In this document: piece by piece, positions 1 to 14,000 of the stretch
How positions within the stretch are numbered: position 1 is the first letter of the stretch
How the letters are laid out: every line of letters begins with the position of its first letter
Source of the DNA: Toxotes chatareus
Taxonomy: Eukaryota; Chordata; Actinopteri; Toxotidae
Direction: 5' to 3'
Length of the DNA stretch: 64,000 bases
Assembly (NCBI GenBank): GCA_016801885.1
Contig: CM028901.1
Coordinates: 17,743,095 to 17,807,094 of the forward strand
Position numbers and translations under genes: made by a program
Notes under the pieces: generated by a model
Seen by the model: only the letters and a program-made list of their open reading frames with translations
The model's database searches: none
What the model was told of the DNA's origin: nothing

Positions 1-2012
1 ATGCACTGATGTACTTAATTAAAAGATTGATTTTGCCTCGTACTTATAAACTGCCTGCAGTTTTAATTTCCTCACCTGAGCAGAGCCTGAGATTAGCTGT
101 GCAGTGTGGCTGAGCGTCTTTCAGCTGAGCTCAGCGACTGAACTCCTCCATGCTCTCAATGGCCTCATAGATTACTTTAAAAGACACGACTTTAAGGCAG
201 AAATGATTAAATAATGTCGGGCTTTTTGTTTGGTGCCGCGTTCGCGGGGAGAAATGGCGAGGTCTGAAGGAGCCAACTGGCAGCATTCTTGCAGTTAGCA
301 TTCTTAATGATAAGTGCTCCATCTGGCAAGTAGTGGTGAGCCAAAGGCGACAGATGGAATTGTTTTCACAATCTGTTTAAATATGTTGTCGATTTTTCCA
401 CCCCTTTTAAACCCTCCTTAGCAGCTCCAACCCTTCGCTCACTAGCAGCAAGAGGGAGATGTTTGATTTTTATATTTCCTTTCCATGCTCTGTTCAGCCC
501 CCTGTGAAGAAAAAGCACACTTCAAGCACTGTGTAGTAGATGGTGATTTTTGCTAGACGTCCACCCAATGCTGTTTAGCTTGCGCAGAAAGAATGTAGCC
601 ATTTCAACATGTTCAGAAGTCATATTTAGTGCCTCAGCATGACTAGCTGTGTAAGTGGTTTGCTTGTAAGGCTGTGAGTCTGGCTGCATTCGTGTGTTGA
701 AATTAAGAGATTAGTGGTTACAACACAGAGAGTCAGTGAATCGATCAGCTCGGATCCCCTCACAATCTAAACCACAACATCTTTACAGGCTTTTACTTGT
801 ACTATCACATTTCTTGTGGACAATCAGCTTTGTCCTCCTAGCGATTGAGTGGTATGTGTCCCCAAAGGTCTAGATTTGACTTCACAAACAGCAGAACAGT
901 GAAGGGGTTCTAACTTTGTGACATGAAGCATTATCCTGCTGGAAGTAGCCATTAGAAGATGGTGAACTGTGGCCATAAAGGCATGAACATGGTCAGCAAA
1001 GATACTCAGACAGACTGTGACATTGGTATTAAGGTCGAAAGTGAACCAAGAAACCATCACACCACCACCACCAGCCTGGACTGTTGACACAAGGCAGGTT
1101 GGGTCCATGGATTCATGCTGACTCCAAACTCTGACCCTACCATCTGCAGCCTCAGCAGAAATCCAGATCCATCAGACCAGGCTACGTTTTTCCAGTCTTC
1201 ATCTGTCCAGGTCTGGTGAGTCTGTGTCCACTGCAGCCTCAGGTCTCTGTTCTTGGCTAACAGCATTGTAGCTGGGCATGAAGGACCTTGGTGATCCCAA
1301 CGGATCACTCGAATAGAGCGTCAGGAGTTCCTTGCAGAGAACCTGCCAGAAGTACAACCATCTCAGCAGCACTACATCTGACTGACAGTGTTGGCTGTTT
1401 ACACAAAAAAAAAAAAAAACCAAAGCTGTCATCAGATTATGATGATGCTTGTCAATGTTGCTAAATACAAAAGAGAAATACAAATCATTGTTTCCCAAGA
1501 TAACTCTGCCCCACTTCAAACCAATGAGGACATCAAGAACAGGAAGAAAATTACAGGAATGTCTTGTGAAATAAAAATAACTTCAAACTTGGCAGAACAT
1601 TGTGTGCTCATGTAGGATCCTATTACTCACAATACAATGCTGATTGACTAAATAGGTTTTCAGGGCCTGTTCAGATTTCCATTCAGACCTTCTCAGCAGA
1701 ACACGGTGTTTATCCTTGGGATAACTTTTTTTCTTAATATTTTAAATTCTGCATTGTTTATATCCAGGTTAGCTTGCTAGCAGTCTTCTTCATTGTACAT
1801 TGCTACATTTGTTGGTGCATTACTGCTGCGAAAACCAGTTGCAGGATGTGTATTGTGCCACACACACATGCTTGTGCGAGGGAACCACATGTAAAAACAT
1901 TGGTGTTGACCCACTCAGAACACAGCTGGATGAAAATGAAAACAAGTTTTTAATTTTATAGTATATTATGATTTCGATCACTGCTTAAAAGTGAAATGTT
2001 TGTGTTTCGCAG
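1..2012 (+). other. phf14 intron sequence (upstream part outside window)
   Basis: No exon is recognisable before 2013. The stretch holds a Tc1-like relic at about 860-1300 and a poly(A) run near 1405. The rest is plain AT-rich sequence with no structure I can name. Confidence 0.6.
860..1300 (-). mobile_element. Tc1-like transposon relic (copy 1)
   Basis: Reading the minus strand in shifting frames gives pieces of a fish Tc1-like transposase. These are a KNVAWSDGSGFLL block carrying the first catalytic Asp, MDP-CLVSTVQAGGG, a region near MATVHHLL, and QQDNASCHK with the second catalytic Asp. Frames are broken by indels, so it is inactive. Bases 950-1263 match 63260-63588 almost base for base in the same orientation, apart from a 16-base gap and a 1-base shift in a CAC run. 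The terminal inverted repeats were not identified. Confidence 0.85.
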
Positions 2013-2075
2013 AGAACCAGAGGACAGAAGAGGAAGCGAGTTCCCATCTGTGAAGACAAAGAGGATAAAATTGAG
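2013..2075 (+). CDS. phf14: phf14 exon: basic linker before the C-terminal PHD finger
   Basis: This 63-nt exon lies between a TTTCGCAG acceptor and a GAG|GTCTGT donor. It encodes 21 residues beginning RTRGQKRKRVP and ending in an acidic DKEDKIE. Human PHF14 has the same RTRGQKR start before its last PHD finger. The exon is a multiple of three, so skipping it would keep the reading frame. The donor is a weaker match to consensus than the neighbouring ones. Confidence 0.88.
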
Positions 2076-5000
2076 GTCTGTCTCTTCATACTGCTGTTGT
2101 TCTAGCTTACATGCAGCTGACATTATCCAAGTTCAGCTCTGCTCATTACCCTCACTGACATTTGCTTTTTTTCACCCCCTTTTCTTGAGCAGTGCAGGTT
2201 TACTTTTGTCTTAGGCCGACTTATCTTGCTCCTATTTGCCATGTTTTCCCTTTTATTAAAAATAAGAAATCAGTTGATTCATTTCATCTACCCCTGAGAG
2301 CTTGGTAAGTATTTTTACATTACAAATTTTGAGTGTAAAATGTACTCATTAGAAAATTTAAAAAGAACCTTGCCTCAACCTGCCCTTAAGGTTTTACCTA
2401 CAAAAAACAGCAAAGGTCCAGAAGTCCAGAAAATTCCGTGTTGACATTCTGAAGAATTCACATCAGTGAAATCCCGATAGTTACGTTTATGAATTGTGTC
2501 CAGGAAATACTTTTTCAGGATAGTTTCTGTCTTTCCCCAGTTCAGCATTTCATTCCTGTGTACATCGCTACCACCAACAAGTGTGCCCATACAGCTCTCG
2601 ATTCTAATCAGCCGTGTTTCCATAGGAACCACTGCCACGGGAACGCAGACAACGGCAGTCTGCAATGCAGAAAAAACCCAAAGCCGAAGACACGAGGACT
2701 GAGTGTACGACCTGCAAAGGACCGGGCGACAACGAAAACCTAGTGAGGTGAGAGAATGTGTGTGTGTGTGTGTGTGTGGTTTGGAGAAGGAGCATGGGGG
2801 TGGGGTTATTATACATGCTCTGTGTGTGTGTGTGTGTGTGTATATCTCACGAGGCAGCCATATCCTCCTGATGATTAAAGTTCAGTCTTCATTAGGCTGG
2901 GGCCGCCTGGGCTGTGCAGAATGAGGGGGCTGAGGGTATCTTCTCCATAGGCCTCCTATATTGACCTGCCACATACATTTGCACAGTTCATTAAGGCGGT
3001 AATGAATAGCTCAGTTTATTCTGCTCCTTTCTTGGGATTTCAGGTGTCAGGCATCTAATAAACAGGATTCTTCTTTGACATTGGAATTCTGTGGAGGAAA
3101 AAAAAAATTCTAGATTACAACAGGCACCTTGTCAGCCCATTGTCATGTGATGAATCTCTTACATAAAATTTTTTTTCTCCGTTCTCACCAGACCTCTGAT
3201 TGAACAGAGTTCCCTTCATGAACTGTCACTGGCTCATTTTAAGTCAAAGACGTTTATGACTTTTTGAATTGTTGAAACATAATTCTTACCGTTTGAGTGT
3301 GACGCTCTTCCTCATCTTTTTTTCCATTCGACAAATTGCTTAAGCGTAAATTCTCAAACAGTGGCGGTGAGACTCCGTGAATTAAAGACGGCCATTTATT
3401 CCCTCATATTCCTTTGGTTTTCATCATTTTAGTACGACATCTATCTCTTTTCTAATCCACTCCTGTTTTAACTGGCTGTTGATGCAGACTCAACACTTCC
3501 TCCATCTTTGTGTTGTCGTGGTCAATTCTGAACTGTGTACATTCTACAGCACTAACTCCCTCACTACAACAACAGCCATGCTAACCACTCTGCTGCTAGT
3601 CTTTAACAGAAGTCCTGTCACTCAGTCACTCGCAGATTAATTCCACCTGTGTCTACTTTGTTGTTAAGCTGTCAATGAAAGGCAACACTTTCCCCACAGA
3701 TGTTTCACACTCCACAAATAATCATTCTAGAGTTTAAAATTTAGTCCGTCAGCAGAAAATGAATGGATGACTCTTTTCATAATTGTTTAATCATTTAAGT
3801 TGGAAAAAAATGTAAAACATTGTGAGACAATATTACTGTGGGAGAATTTTTTATTATTTTTGGGATGTTTTCTATGCCAAACAGTAAATCAGCTAATCAG
3901 GAAAATAATCAGGGGATTAATCAGTGGAGAAAATCATTAGTTTGGGCTCTGAGTCCGTTCATTCAAAGGCAGGCTTTTTAATGCCAAAGTAGAGGCACTT
4001 GGCATTTTGTGAATGTCTTCTTTTAAAGTGGAGAAACTCAGCAGCATGTATGACGTGACTCTGTTGTTGTACTGATGAAACGAATGCTGTTAAAATGTAC
4101 AATGTGCTGAATTGAACATGTAAGGTAGGTCATTTCACCAGCCACCAATCCTTCAGTATTTTTGGGCAGTTGAAGTGCTACATAACCCTGGGTTTTGGGT
4201 GTTATATAAATAAAAATTTACTTACCTTACTCAGTTTTTAAATTTAGTTTCTTTACTAATACTTTAACATAGCTGTGTGTGTAGACAGGGAGCTTTAAGG
4301 TACAGCCACATCAAATTGAAAACCAAGGTAAAAATCTAATCTGCACAAGAAAATAAAAACTTCAGATAAGCTTCATTTACATCTGTGCAGTGACAGCTTG
4401 TGCAGCTTTTTGAAAATGAACCCAATGTCCATGGCAAGGCCAGTATCATGGAAACAGATGAGGTGGTTGTTTGTCTTTTACTTGTCGTGCTCTTGGCAGC
4501 GTTTTAAGTTGTGAGGGTTGCTGGTCAGGGTGTGAGGTGTGCTGCCCTGACTCTTTCTATCTTTGCATTGCACAGGTTGTGAGAGCCGGGGCAGCCACCT
4601 CACCTCCCATAAAAACTCGGAACAGATGACCGTTGGCTTAGAGACAGAGAGAGGCAAATTGAGGCATTTGAAGAATGGTGCTCGGGTCAGGCTGGAGAAC
4701 CAGACCGTCACGCCGCCCCCACCACCTCTGATCCAAACTGGACCAACAACCGTCCAACGAAAATTGAGCGGAACTCTCTGAATCTAAATTATGGAATCCA
4801 AATCATGGAAGGTTGCTTTGAGCCAGTGATGTTTGGTTAATGTTGGACTCTCAACTGCTTGTATACACTACAACTAACTTGGTTGATGGGTTATTCTATT
4901 GGGGTTTTTTTTTCTTTACAATTAGGGCTCCAGTTGCATCTATGCAAAGTTCTGCATCTACAGAGTTTTAACAAAAAAAAAAAAAAAGTTATCTATTCAT

Positions 5001-8000
5001 ACAGCTCATGGGTTAAAACATTTTGGGAAGTAAACACAATAAAGTCATCGTGCTCATTGTGCTGCTTGTGTAGCCCAGTGTGATGAAGAGCTTACCACTG
5101 AGCCAACTGATAGATGCAACTGTTCCATGTTTATCTTTTATTGCAGAGTCCTTCAAATGGCAAGTGGCATCATTACTTCCTTAATGTGATGTATTTTATT
5201 TTGAAATAGGATGTTGGGGCATTATATGAGGCAGTATATAGACCAGTAGAATAATCATTGTGGAGTGGAGTCAGATTACCCGCCAGTGCAACATCATGCC
5301 ACCACTGAAGACGCACTGGTTTTCCGTGTAGTTGCAGTTGGGATCTTTTAGTCTGTGTTCAAATCTTGCTGTTGTGCGTAATTAGCTGGTCCGAGGCCGA
5401 TGAGCTTCTCGCCTGCTCACGTGGCAGGCTAGGTTTGTTCGGCTCCTTCACTCCGTACGGAGCGAGGGAAATACTCCTTGGCTTGTTGATCACGTTGCTC
5501 ACGGCGTGGCAGCTCAGCACAAAAGCTCAAGGAGCTATAAAAGTAATAAAACTTTTGCATCATCTGACTTTGGACTCTCCCGAATCAATCCTCTCTATGC
5601 CTCTAGGTACTCACCTGCATCCAGCACATTTGTGAAATATTTTAGATCAACAGATTTTTTTGTTCATTGGCGCTGGGCTGCACTGCTCCACCCCCCGCGC
5701 GTTCGACCTCTCATCAGTGCCAATCAGTAGTATTGATCGAAGTCATCTAACACCCAATCACTCGTAGGAATTTCAGTGTGAAGTTGGTTAATTGCAGACG
5801 CGGTTGAACATAGGCTTTCTCAGACGTTCGTGTCGTGTTGTGTTTTTTTAAAGTGCAGGACCAGAAGTGTTAAGAAAAGTCAGTGTTGTTTATAGAAAAG
5901 TCGACAGTTTCTGGTCTGTCAGTTGTAGCAGTAAAGTAATGCTGCGTTTAAAGCATCTGTAGTCAAAACAAACTAGTGTAGTTAGTGGTTATAGCATTTA
6001 AATATTAGTCCAAATGTCTTTAGTGTCTTTAGGCATTTAGAAGTCTTCCTCTGTCTCCATATCTTGAAGTGACAGTTAAACTTGACACGTCCTCAGAAAA
6101 GAACTCCAGCTTTGTCTCCATGTCCCTGGTGGCCCATAGTCAGTGCTGTCAAAACAACAGCTGCTTGCTGCTCTGTCAGGGCGCATGAGAAGTGTCACAT
6201 CCTGCCCTCATGTGTCACTCCGTAGGCTATCCGGGGGGGGCCCAGTGTGCATGCTTTTGGGAGCAGTCAAACCCATGCCGTTGTACTGCTTGTTGCCTCT
6301 GTGGCGTGTGTCCGCAAAACAACACCTCGATGGGTTTGTCTGGAGGGGGACGAGATCTCGGTGCAGAATGACTGGCTGAGTTCCTTCCCATCACTCATAC
6401 TCAGCCGGTCTCGAAAGGCTGCGTGTCTCTTCTCCAATGCATGGCTCTATCTATTTACCCAGATCTGTATAATACTTTAAAGCTGAAAATAAGTGATGTG
6501 GTCTTGTTAGAATCTGAATGCCGGGTAGCTATGTAGTGCGACGATGTGTACAGTATTTATTGAAGAGGCCAAACATACATATTTTCTTTCTTTTTTTTTT
6601 TTTTTTGTGCCTACATATTTGATTACATATCATGAGCTTGTGTTGTGAACAGAGTTGAACTCTGACTTGTGATGTAGTCTTGGAGCGACTACCATCTTTT
6701 CTTTGAATTGCCAAACATTTGTTTACAGACATGCTTTTAAGGGAATATTTCAGATTAATCGTGTACTGTGTTACTGTGATACTGTATGAAGTAAGAATAT
6801 GAATGTTGCTGCTGTTGTGTATGTGAAGTGTCTCAGCCTCTGGCCTACAGCTCTTGAAAATTAAGCGGAGCTTTAATAAACTCTTGACTTTTTCACCTTA
6901 TTGCTGCAGTGATAAATGAGTGTCAGCCAGCTAATTAATCGTTCTAAAGGTGCGGCAGCGGCGGTCCGTTTGTGCGTGTAATGCCCTCTGTCATCTGTGA
7001 TTTATCACCTGGGAAGTGGCCTTCTTGTTGGGAAATGTTGCTCCTCATCCCACGTAGAGTACAGTCTGATTCTCATCAGAATCAGAAGACCTCTGAATAT
7101 TAGATTTAGAGTACGGAATACTGAAGGAGACGGCCCAAAGAGCATTAATAAAAACCCGATGGCTTCTACAATAATTATGTAATCATGTAAACTGTGTGTG
7201 TGATATTGGAATATGACAACAGAAAATGATAAGAGTCATACAAAACATGCAGGTATCACTGGGCAAATTACCTTGGAAGTAAATACAGGCCCTGCAGCAA
7301 ACATTAAAGACATTAAAAATGAGACTTACCTGTGCCATGTGCTGAAATTTGGGCCCCTTCCTAAGGACCCCCTTTGGCAAATATCAAAGCTTCTACATGC
7401 TTTTTGTAGCCAGCTAACAATTGTTCTATTCTTGATGTAGGAATTGAATTTTCAGCCTCTCTTCCCTACAGATCACTTCGTGCTCTGAGACATTTGAATC
7501 TGTCCTGCACACACAGCATGTTTCAGATCTATGCACAGGTTCCAGTGCAGTACGTTGCCTGTATTTAGCATATTCTGAGCACCAGGTCCACTTCTGGTAA
7601 TTTTCTGGAACTTTCAGACACTTTTCGTGGCCTTCAAAGGATGACGTGAGCTTCAGCTGTCCATGTCAGCTGAACAGCTCTACTGCTGATGAAGGCCGAA
7701 AGGATGTGGTTGGCTTCCAGTTGCTCTTGAGGTATTCTGTTGCCATCCATAAAATTAGGTAACACGCTGTAACGAAAGGCACTCTGTCTGTAAGTGGATG
7801 GGCGCTCTTTGTTCTTTAAACAATTGTCGGGGAGGACAGAAAGAGATACATTTTGGTTTTCGGCATGGTGGCAGCATCATTTGGTGGCATCTCCGCAAAT
7901 ATGGAACCAACTGACCGTGGCAAACTGAAGCTGCCCCAATCGCTCATCCTCAACCCCCGGGGTCTTTTGGGAACCGAACAGCAACCGGCAAACCGGAGAT

Positions 8001-11000
8001 TAGCTCGGCTACAGCTGGTTTCTGGTGAGGGGATGAGACTGAGGCCATGGGGTGCGGGGAGAGGAGGAGGGGGCTGAGGGATAAAGAGAGAGAAAAGCTA
8101 GCAGGGAGGTTCTGGAAAGCAGTAACCTTTCCGATGATGAGTGCGTTTCCCATTACTGCTCTGACACCGGATCCAGGGAGATGATTTAATGGCGGCATTT
8201 TGTTTTTGCTGACTTCACCCTTTTTCCCCCCTATTAAAACAGAAAACACAAGAGCTGGGACTGGGGCTGTGTGGGAAGTGTGGCCAAGCAGCTAAAATCT
8301 ATTACTCCCCAGTTTCTTTCCCTTTCTCTTTATCCCACTGATTCTGCCACAGTGTGGGTCTGCTCAAACACTTCCCGAGTTACATGCTCTTCCTTCTCCT
8401 CCTCCTTAAACGCTTTCTGTCTTATCCTCTCTTAACTGCAGTGTTTCCTCCTACCCCCAAGTTTTAATGATTACACACAGCACATGAACCACAAAGCCCT
8501 ATGGGTGCCTTGTATCTTAATTTGCTGCCTCGTCACAGAGTTGTTTTAAAGGAGTTGCAGTGTGCTACAAGCTACGAGTGTGTTTCTACAGGGATTTCTG
8601 TAGTGAGGTACCGGTAGAGTAGACCGGGTTTCTGGCGAGGTCAGGGTTTGAGTTAGTCCCACGGAGGTGAGGACACAGACCTGCTGCTGACATCAACTCC
8701 TCTGCAGTGTTGTACCCAGTTCACTGAGGCCCCCTGCTGGAAAATATGAGAAACTTGAGTCATGTACAAAGCACCAGGTGAGAGCTGTAGATATCAGTCC
8801 CCATCCCTACCATCCCAGCTGTGAATGAGTTGTGTCCAGATGAGCTAATAAAGGCAGTTACTCTGACTCGGCTTTCTCCATAGGTGCAACTTCAGCAGTC
8901 AATACATTACTTCCCCCTCTTGTAAAACAATGGCTCTTTTATAATGTTGCAATGACCCAACAGTAAATCAAAAACTAGGCGGCTCACAAAGTCCAATAAT
9001 CCACTCCTTTCTATGGAAAGACACCCTCGCACTTTGTCATGGATGAGAGTCAATGGCTGAGTGCTTTGTGTCATATTGATTTCCGTCACGTGGCCACTCC
9101 CAAGGTAATTGCATTGCCCACTTGTGATAAATTCACTGCCTTGTTTCAGCCGCTTGGTTTTCAGACACCGGGGCTGCCGGAGACAAAAGAAGTTTTTGAA
9201 GCCACAAACCCACTATCAATACATGGGACCTATAACTGTGGGTACAAAGCAGTAGGGGACCAGCAAGCATCAGCACCCATAGCTATAGGTTTTAGGTCTC
9301 ATCCGTAAATGTTTCATTGGCGTCGTGTTTGTTTGTTTCTGGTTTGATTTTGCAAAGAAATGGAGAACGTGGAAACCGAAGGCTTTCTAAAAAGCAAACT
9401 ATATGTCCACGTTACTGTATAGGAGACACTTGTTCCATGCATTTTAGCATTTAGCATTATCACATCATTCATGTGCCCACAGCGACAAAGGTTTCTCAGT
9501 GTTAGGGCTGGGGTGAGCTTGAAAGAAACTAGCTTCTGAGGTGCATGGCAACTAGTTTGTCTGTCGTCTAGTTCTTGTCTATTGACTGACATGATGCTGA
9601 CATGTACATGTCAACATGGGAAACAGCTGTTTTGAACATCTGCAGTCAGATAAAGTCAGGATGAAGGGCCTGCCGTCACGGAGAGGGCCAAGACGTGAGA
9701 ATCTTTCAAACAGAGATAAGGAGATAACATGAAGAATCTGAAGAAGAGAACCTACTCTGCATGTATGATGCAGAGTGCGTTCTTATTGGATTGCTGTTTG
9801 ATGGCCTGACGAACACTTCAGCCGAGGTTTACTGATCCATGACCAGAAGTTTATGGAGACTAATGTAACCAAACTTTGCGTAAATACTGCTGAGTAACAG
9901 ACATAGTATTAGTTTGTTTCCCTTTAACCCTTCACGCCTTGTGCTGCTGTAACACTTCAGTTTTGCATTTACCATTATCTCATATAGTCACATGTGGCCT
10001 CAGTGACAGGGTGGGGGCCAGCTTTAGGGTTGGAGTTACATCGCCTGTGTAAAAGTTCCATAGGCTTGTTTTAATTGCGTTTCTGCCTTTTCTCCATTGT
10101 TGTGTCCAAACGCAGCGTAACTGTGTCCTGATGAACTGCCCCTTACAATTCCACACTAGCAACATTAAAGCTTTGTATGAAAAACATAAAGTGAAGTTAT
10201 GGGCTTTATAAGTAAAATCCTGTTAGATTACATCACATCTTCCTCTAGATGTGAACTAAATATTTTCTGTTTTTAATAGATAAAGTTCATTCTGTTGGAT
10301 AGTGCAACACAAACTACTACTTTTAAAATCCTCTTCTAAAAGTTATCAAGCATTAATAAGCGATGTTGCTTTCCTCTGCTTCAGCGTGGTTCTCTTAGTT
10401 TGAATTATCTTATCACATTCTCATGTTTTAAGAGCTCAGATTTAAACACATCATTTTCTATTCTGTAGTTTCATCTTTGTCCTCATCACTGTGATTTAAT
10501 TTAGTCATAGTTATATATCAGTGAACATTTCTCCAGGCTATATATGAATGAATGGAGGCTCTTTGCGGTTCCTCGAGCGATGACTCTTCTTCTTCTTCAT
10601 GGGACCTGGACAGAAATGTGACAGCGATTTTGAAGAGGTGGATGAGATCAAACAAAGTCAGCTCAGATTTGTGGGCCATCAGCCCCATTCAGCAAAGACG
10701 GGCCCCGGGGCGGGGGGGGGCTGAGAACTTCACACAGAGATTAAACACCAGATGAAAGTGGACACGAATCGCCAACTGAGAGCAACACGTGTATCAGACA
10801 AAAGCAATCAATCATGTCCCCTCCACCACCTCACCTCCAATAAGATTACATCAATCAATAAACTCTCTTATGAGTGATTGGATTTGTCAGCTTCAAAAGT
10901 ACAAGGTGGGGGGGTGAGGGTGGGGGTGGGTTGCTCAATTTTCCCAATGATTAAAGCAGGGCCAAATTGCTTTGATAACATCAAGGACCTTGCAGTGGCT

Positions 11001-14000
11001 GGGTGTGTAAGGGCAGTGTGGGGAACAGATAGAGGCTGGTGGTGGCAGGTGACTCAGACACTGTCTGAGAGACTGAGAACAACGCCGGCTACATTACGTA
11101 GATCAGCCCGCCAGGGTCCAAATTCACCATCCTCCAAATGCCCAGTGCTAGGGATCAAACACCATCCAGATGCATGTGTTTCCTCACAGCCTGGGTAGCT
11201 GGACAGCCTAACGCTGGCTGAAACCACAGACTGTAGAAAAAACATGGACAATGGGTCTTTGATGTCAGCTATATGTTTCTGAAAGGATGCTGTGTGATTG
11301 ACATTGTGGTTGTGTAGGCAGTTTCTAAAGCCAGAAAATCTAAATCTGGGAATGGAGGACAGTAGATGGACTTGAGGTGGGACAAGCAAGTGGTAACCTT
11401 AGACACATTTTAATTAAGCAAATATGCCCCCCAAAAAAGTAGATCATAGTTTTCATTTATCTTGTGAAATATCTTAATATCTCCTGAAAGGACTGGCAAA
11501 AAAATGTTGTGTAGATGGAGATTGTCTGAATTTGTTTCTAGTGCAACCCTGAGGTTGACGTGATTTTGCCTCAACAGCTATTGGATGGATTGCCATGAAA
11601 TTTGATGGACATTCGTGCCCCCATCAGGATGTGTTGTAATCACTTTGGTTTCATGGTTGGGCAGCTTTTACTTTAGGTTGGGTTACTTAACTTTGGATGT
11701 TGTGACACTACTAATGGTAGGATTGTGTCCTCCATTTTGGACACTCTGTCTTTATTCTGTCAGATGTCAGCACTGTCGAGACATATTCCTCCTGCTCTCC
11801 TGATGCAAATTAGCATGACACAGTTCAAGCTGAGCGGCACGTGAAAACTCCATGTAGATTTACTACATTGCCGCAATCGTAGTAAATCTACATGGAGTTG
11901 ACCTCGCTGAAAATAAGTGATATCTGTCTGAGTCTCTGATAAAAGTTGGTGCTCCAGGCCCTACAGTAGTGGACCGTGGTAGTGTTATTGTGAGTGGGTG
12001 GAAGTGTCCAAATGTAAAGCTCAGTTTTGCAGAAAAAGAGGATGGAGTTTAGCCCACCTTCCATGGATAAATGAAGATTAAAAACCACATTATCTGACAC
12101 ACACACACACACACACGGACAAAACCGTGTGCCTGCATCAGTGAGCACTGCTTTAATTCAAAGATCTTCCCCACGATACACAACAACCATTACAAAGGGT
12201 TCATTAAGGTACAGTAATTAGGGAAGCATGTGTGCAGTCGTCACCGTCTTGCTAAATGAAAAGAGCACTCCTGTGAAGTTTGGAAGGTCTTCAAGAGTCT
12301 CCAGCAGCGAAACTGAAGAGTTTGTTCCTTCCTTTTTCGCCTTAGCTGGAGATTCATGTGAAATCAATTGCCGGTTTGTGTGCAACAATGGGAGTGTGCT
12401 CATTAGTGGAGCACACACACACTTTGGTCATATGTCTTCTATTCACTAGGTGGCCGAAGGGCACTTTAAATTCCCAGTCCTTTCCAGGCAGATATGCATG
12501 CTCAGCCCATCCAAGATTCTTTGGAGTGTGTGTGTGTGTGTGTGTGTCTGTGTATGTATGTTTCAGTGTAAGTGTGTTAGAGAGATCCACCTGCCTCGGC
12601 ATATTTGTGTTAATGTGCAGCAGCTGTTTGCTTATGCCCCTACAACTCATAAGATGCCAATTATCTATGGCAATTAAATTTCTACTCTGATTTTAGTAAA
12701 TCTACCATGCTTAATGTGTAAACACTACAGGTATATTATTACACCTGTTTCACACACTTTTCTTAGTCTAGTGCCAGAGGGCCACATTCCAGAACTTTAT
12801 GCTAATTAGAGTTTGGCTAGTCTCCGTTTAAATAGAGGTGGAGCACCCACTGTGTGCTGTTGGATAATTCTGGTTTATTACAACAAGGGTCTCATTTTCG
12901 TGTTTTGGCCATCATTCCTAGAGATAACAAGTCACCAAGTTAATGGCTGAACATAAAGATTGTGTAGACCAACCTGCACAGGTCTTTTATTCTTTGACAG
13001 ACAGGAAGCAGTGCAAACTGATCAGCCACAACCTTATAACAGGTAGCTGGTTTTAATGTTGTGGCTGATCAGTGTGTATATCCTACATACTTTGCAACTA
13101 CATACAAGCAGGATAGCAAAAAGCTAAGTGTGACACATGGATAAAATTGAATATACCAATTAAGAGGTGTGTAAAATACAAAATAGTGTTTTTAATGATG
13201 ATTATATTAGTCATAAAGAACACAGATATATCATTTGAGCCATTTGTAATAAATAAGCGACTCATGTTTGGAGAAAATCTGAGTAAATCATAGGCACATC
13301 ATAGGAATGGCTCAGCTCTGTGTTTCTCTCCAGCAGAAACTCTTTCCCCCTAAAAGTGTTCATTTAAAATTCATTTGTTTTCAGGTTAATCAACATTCTC
13401 CTGTCTCATGTCACCTTAGTAAGTGTATGGGATTATTATTTCAATAGAAAGTTATAGGCTCGCAATTTATGTTTTTCTATACTCTGAACAAACATATTGT
13501 ACTGTATATCCAGTATGCTATACAGTACATACAGTGTGCAGACCTACTTAGGCCCCAGTCTTAGCTGTTAGTGTTTGGGAAGTTCATTAGAAAAGTTGCA
13601 AAAGAAAAATACAGTGTGTGGAGGTTTGCTCATGCTCACCGCCCTCATTGGCACTGACTTAAGCAGCTGACTCCACCATGTTTAGACTGAAGGTGTTGTC
13701 AGTCCTTTCACATTTTGCTTTTGCCAAAGCCTGAGACACTGTTGCCATCCATTTTTATTGCATTTGTCTGTAGAAACCATCAGGTCTGATACCGTCAAAC
13801 TGCCTAATTCCTTTCAGCACACACATCCAGCGTAAAGCTGGCTTCACTGCTGAGGACTAGTAGTTGACATCCAAACACTGGCTACCATAAATCATGCGCA
13901 GGCAACTGCTTGGACAGAGCATATCATGTGATTTCATGATATTCATCCTGAAACCACAGCATGAAAAGACCAAACAATCCCTCCGAAATGAAACAGAATG

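Noticed and set aside
13500..13527. 9-bp inverted repeat TACTGTATA
   Set aside because: Short and AT-rich, so it is expected by chance in this much sequence.
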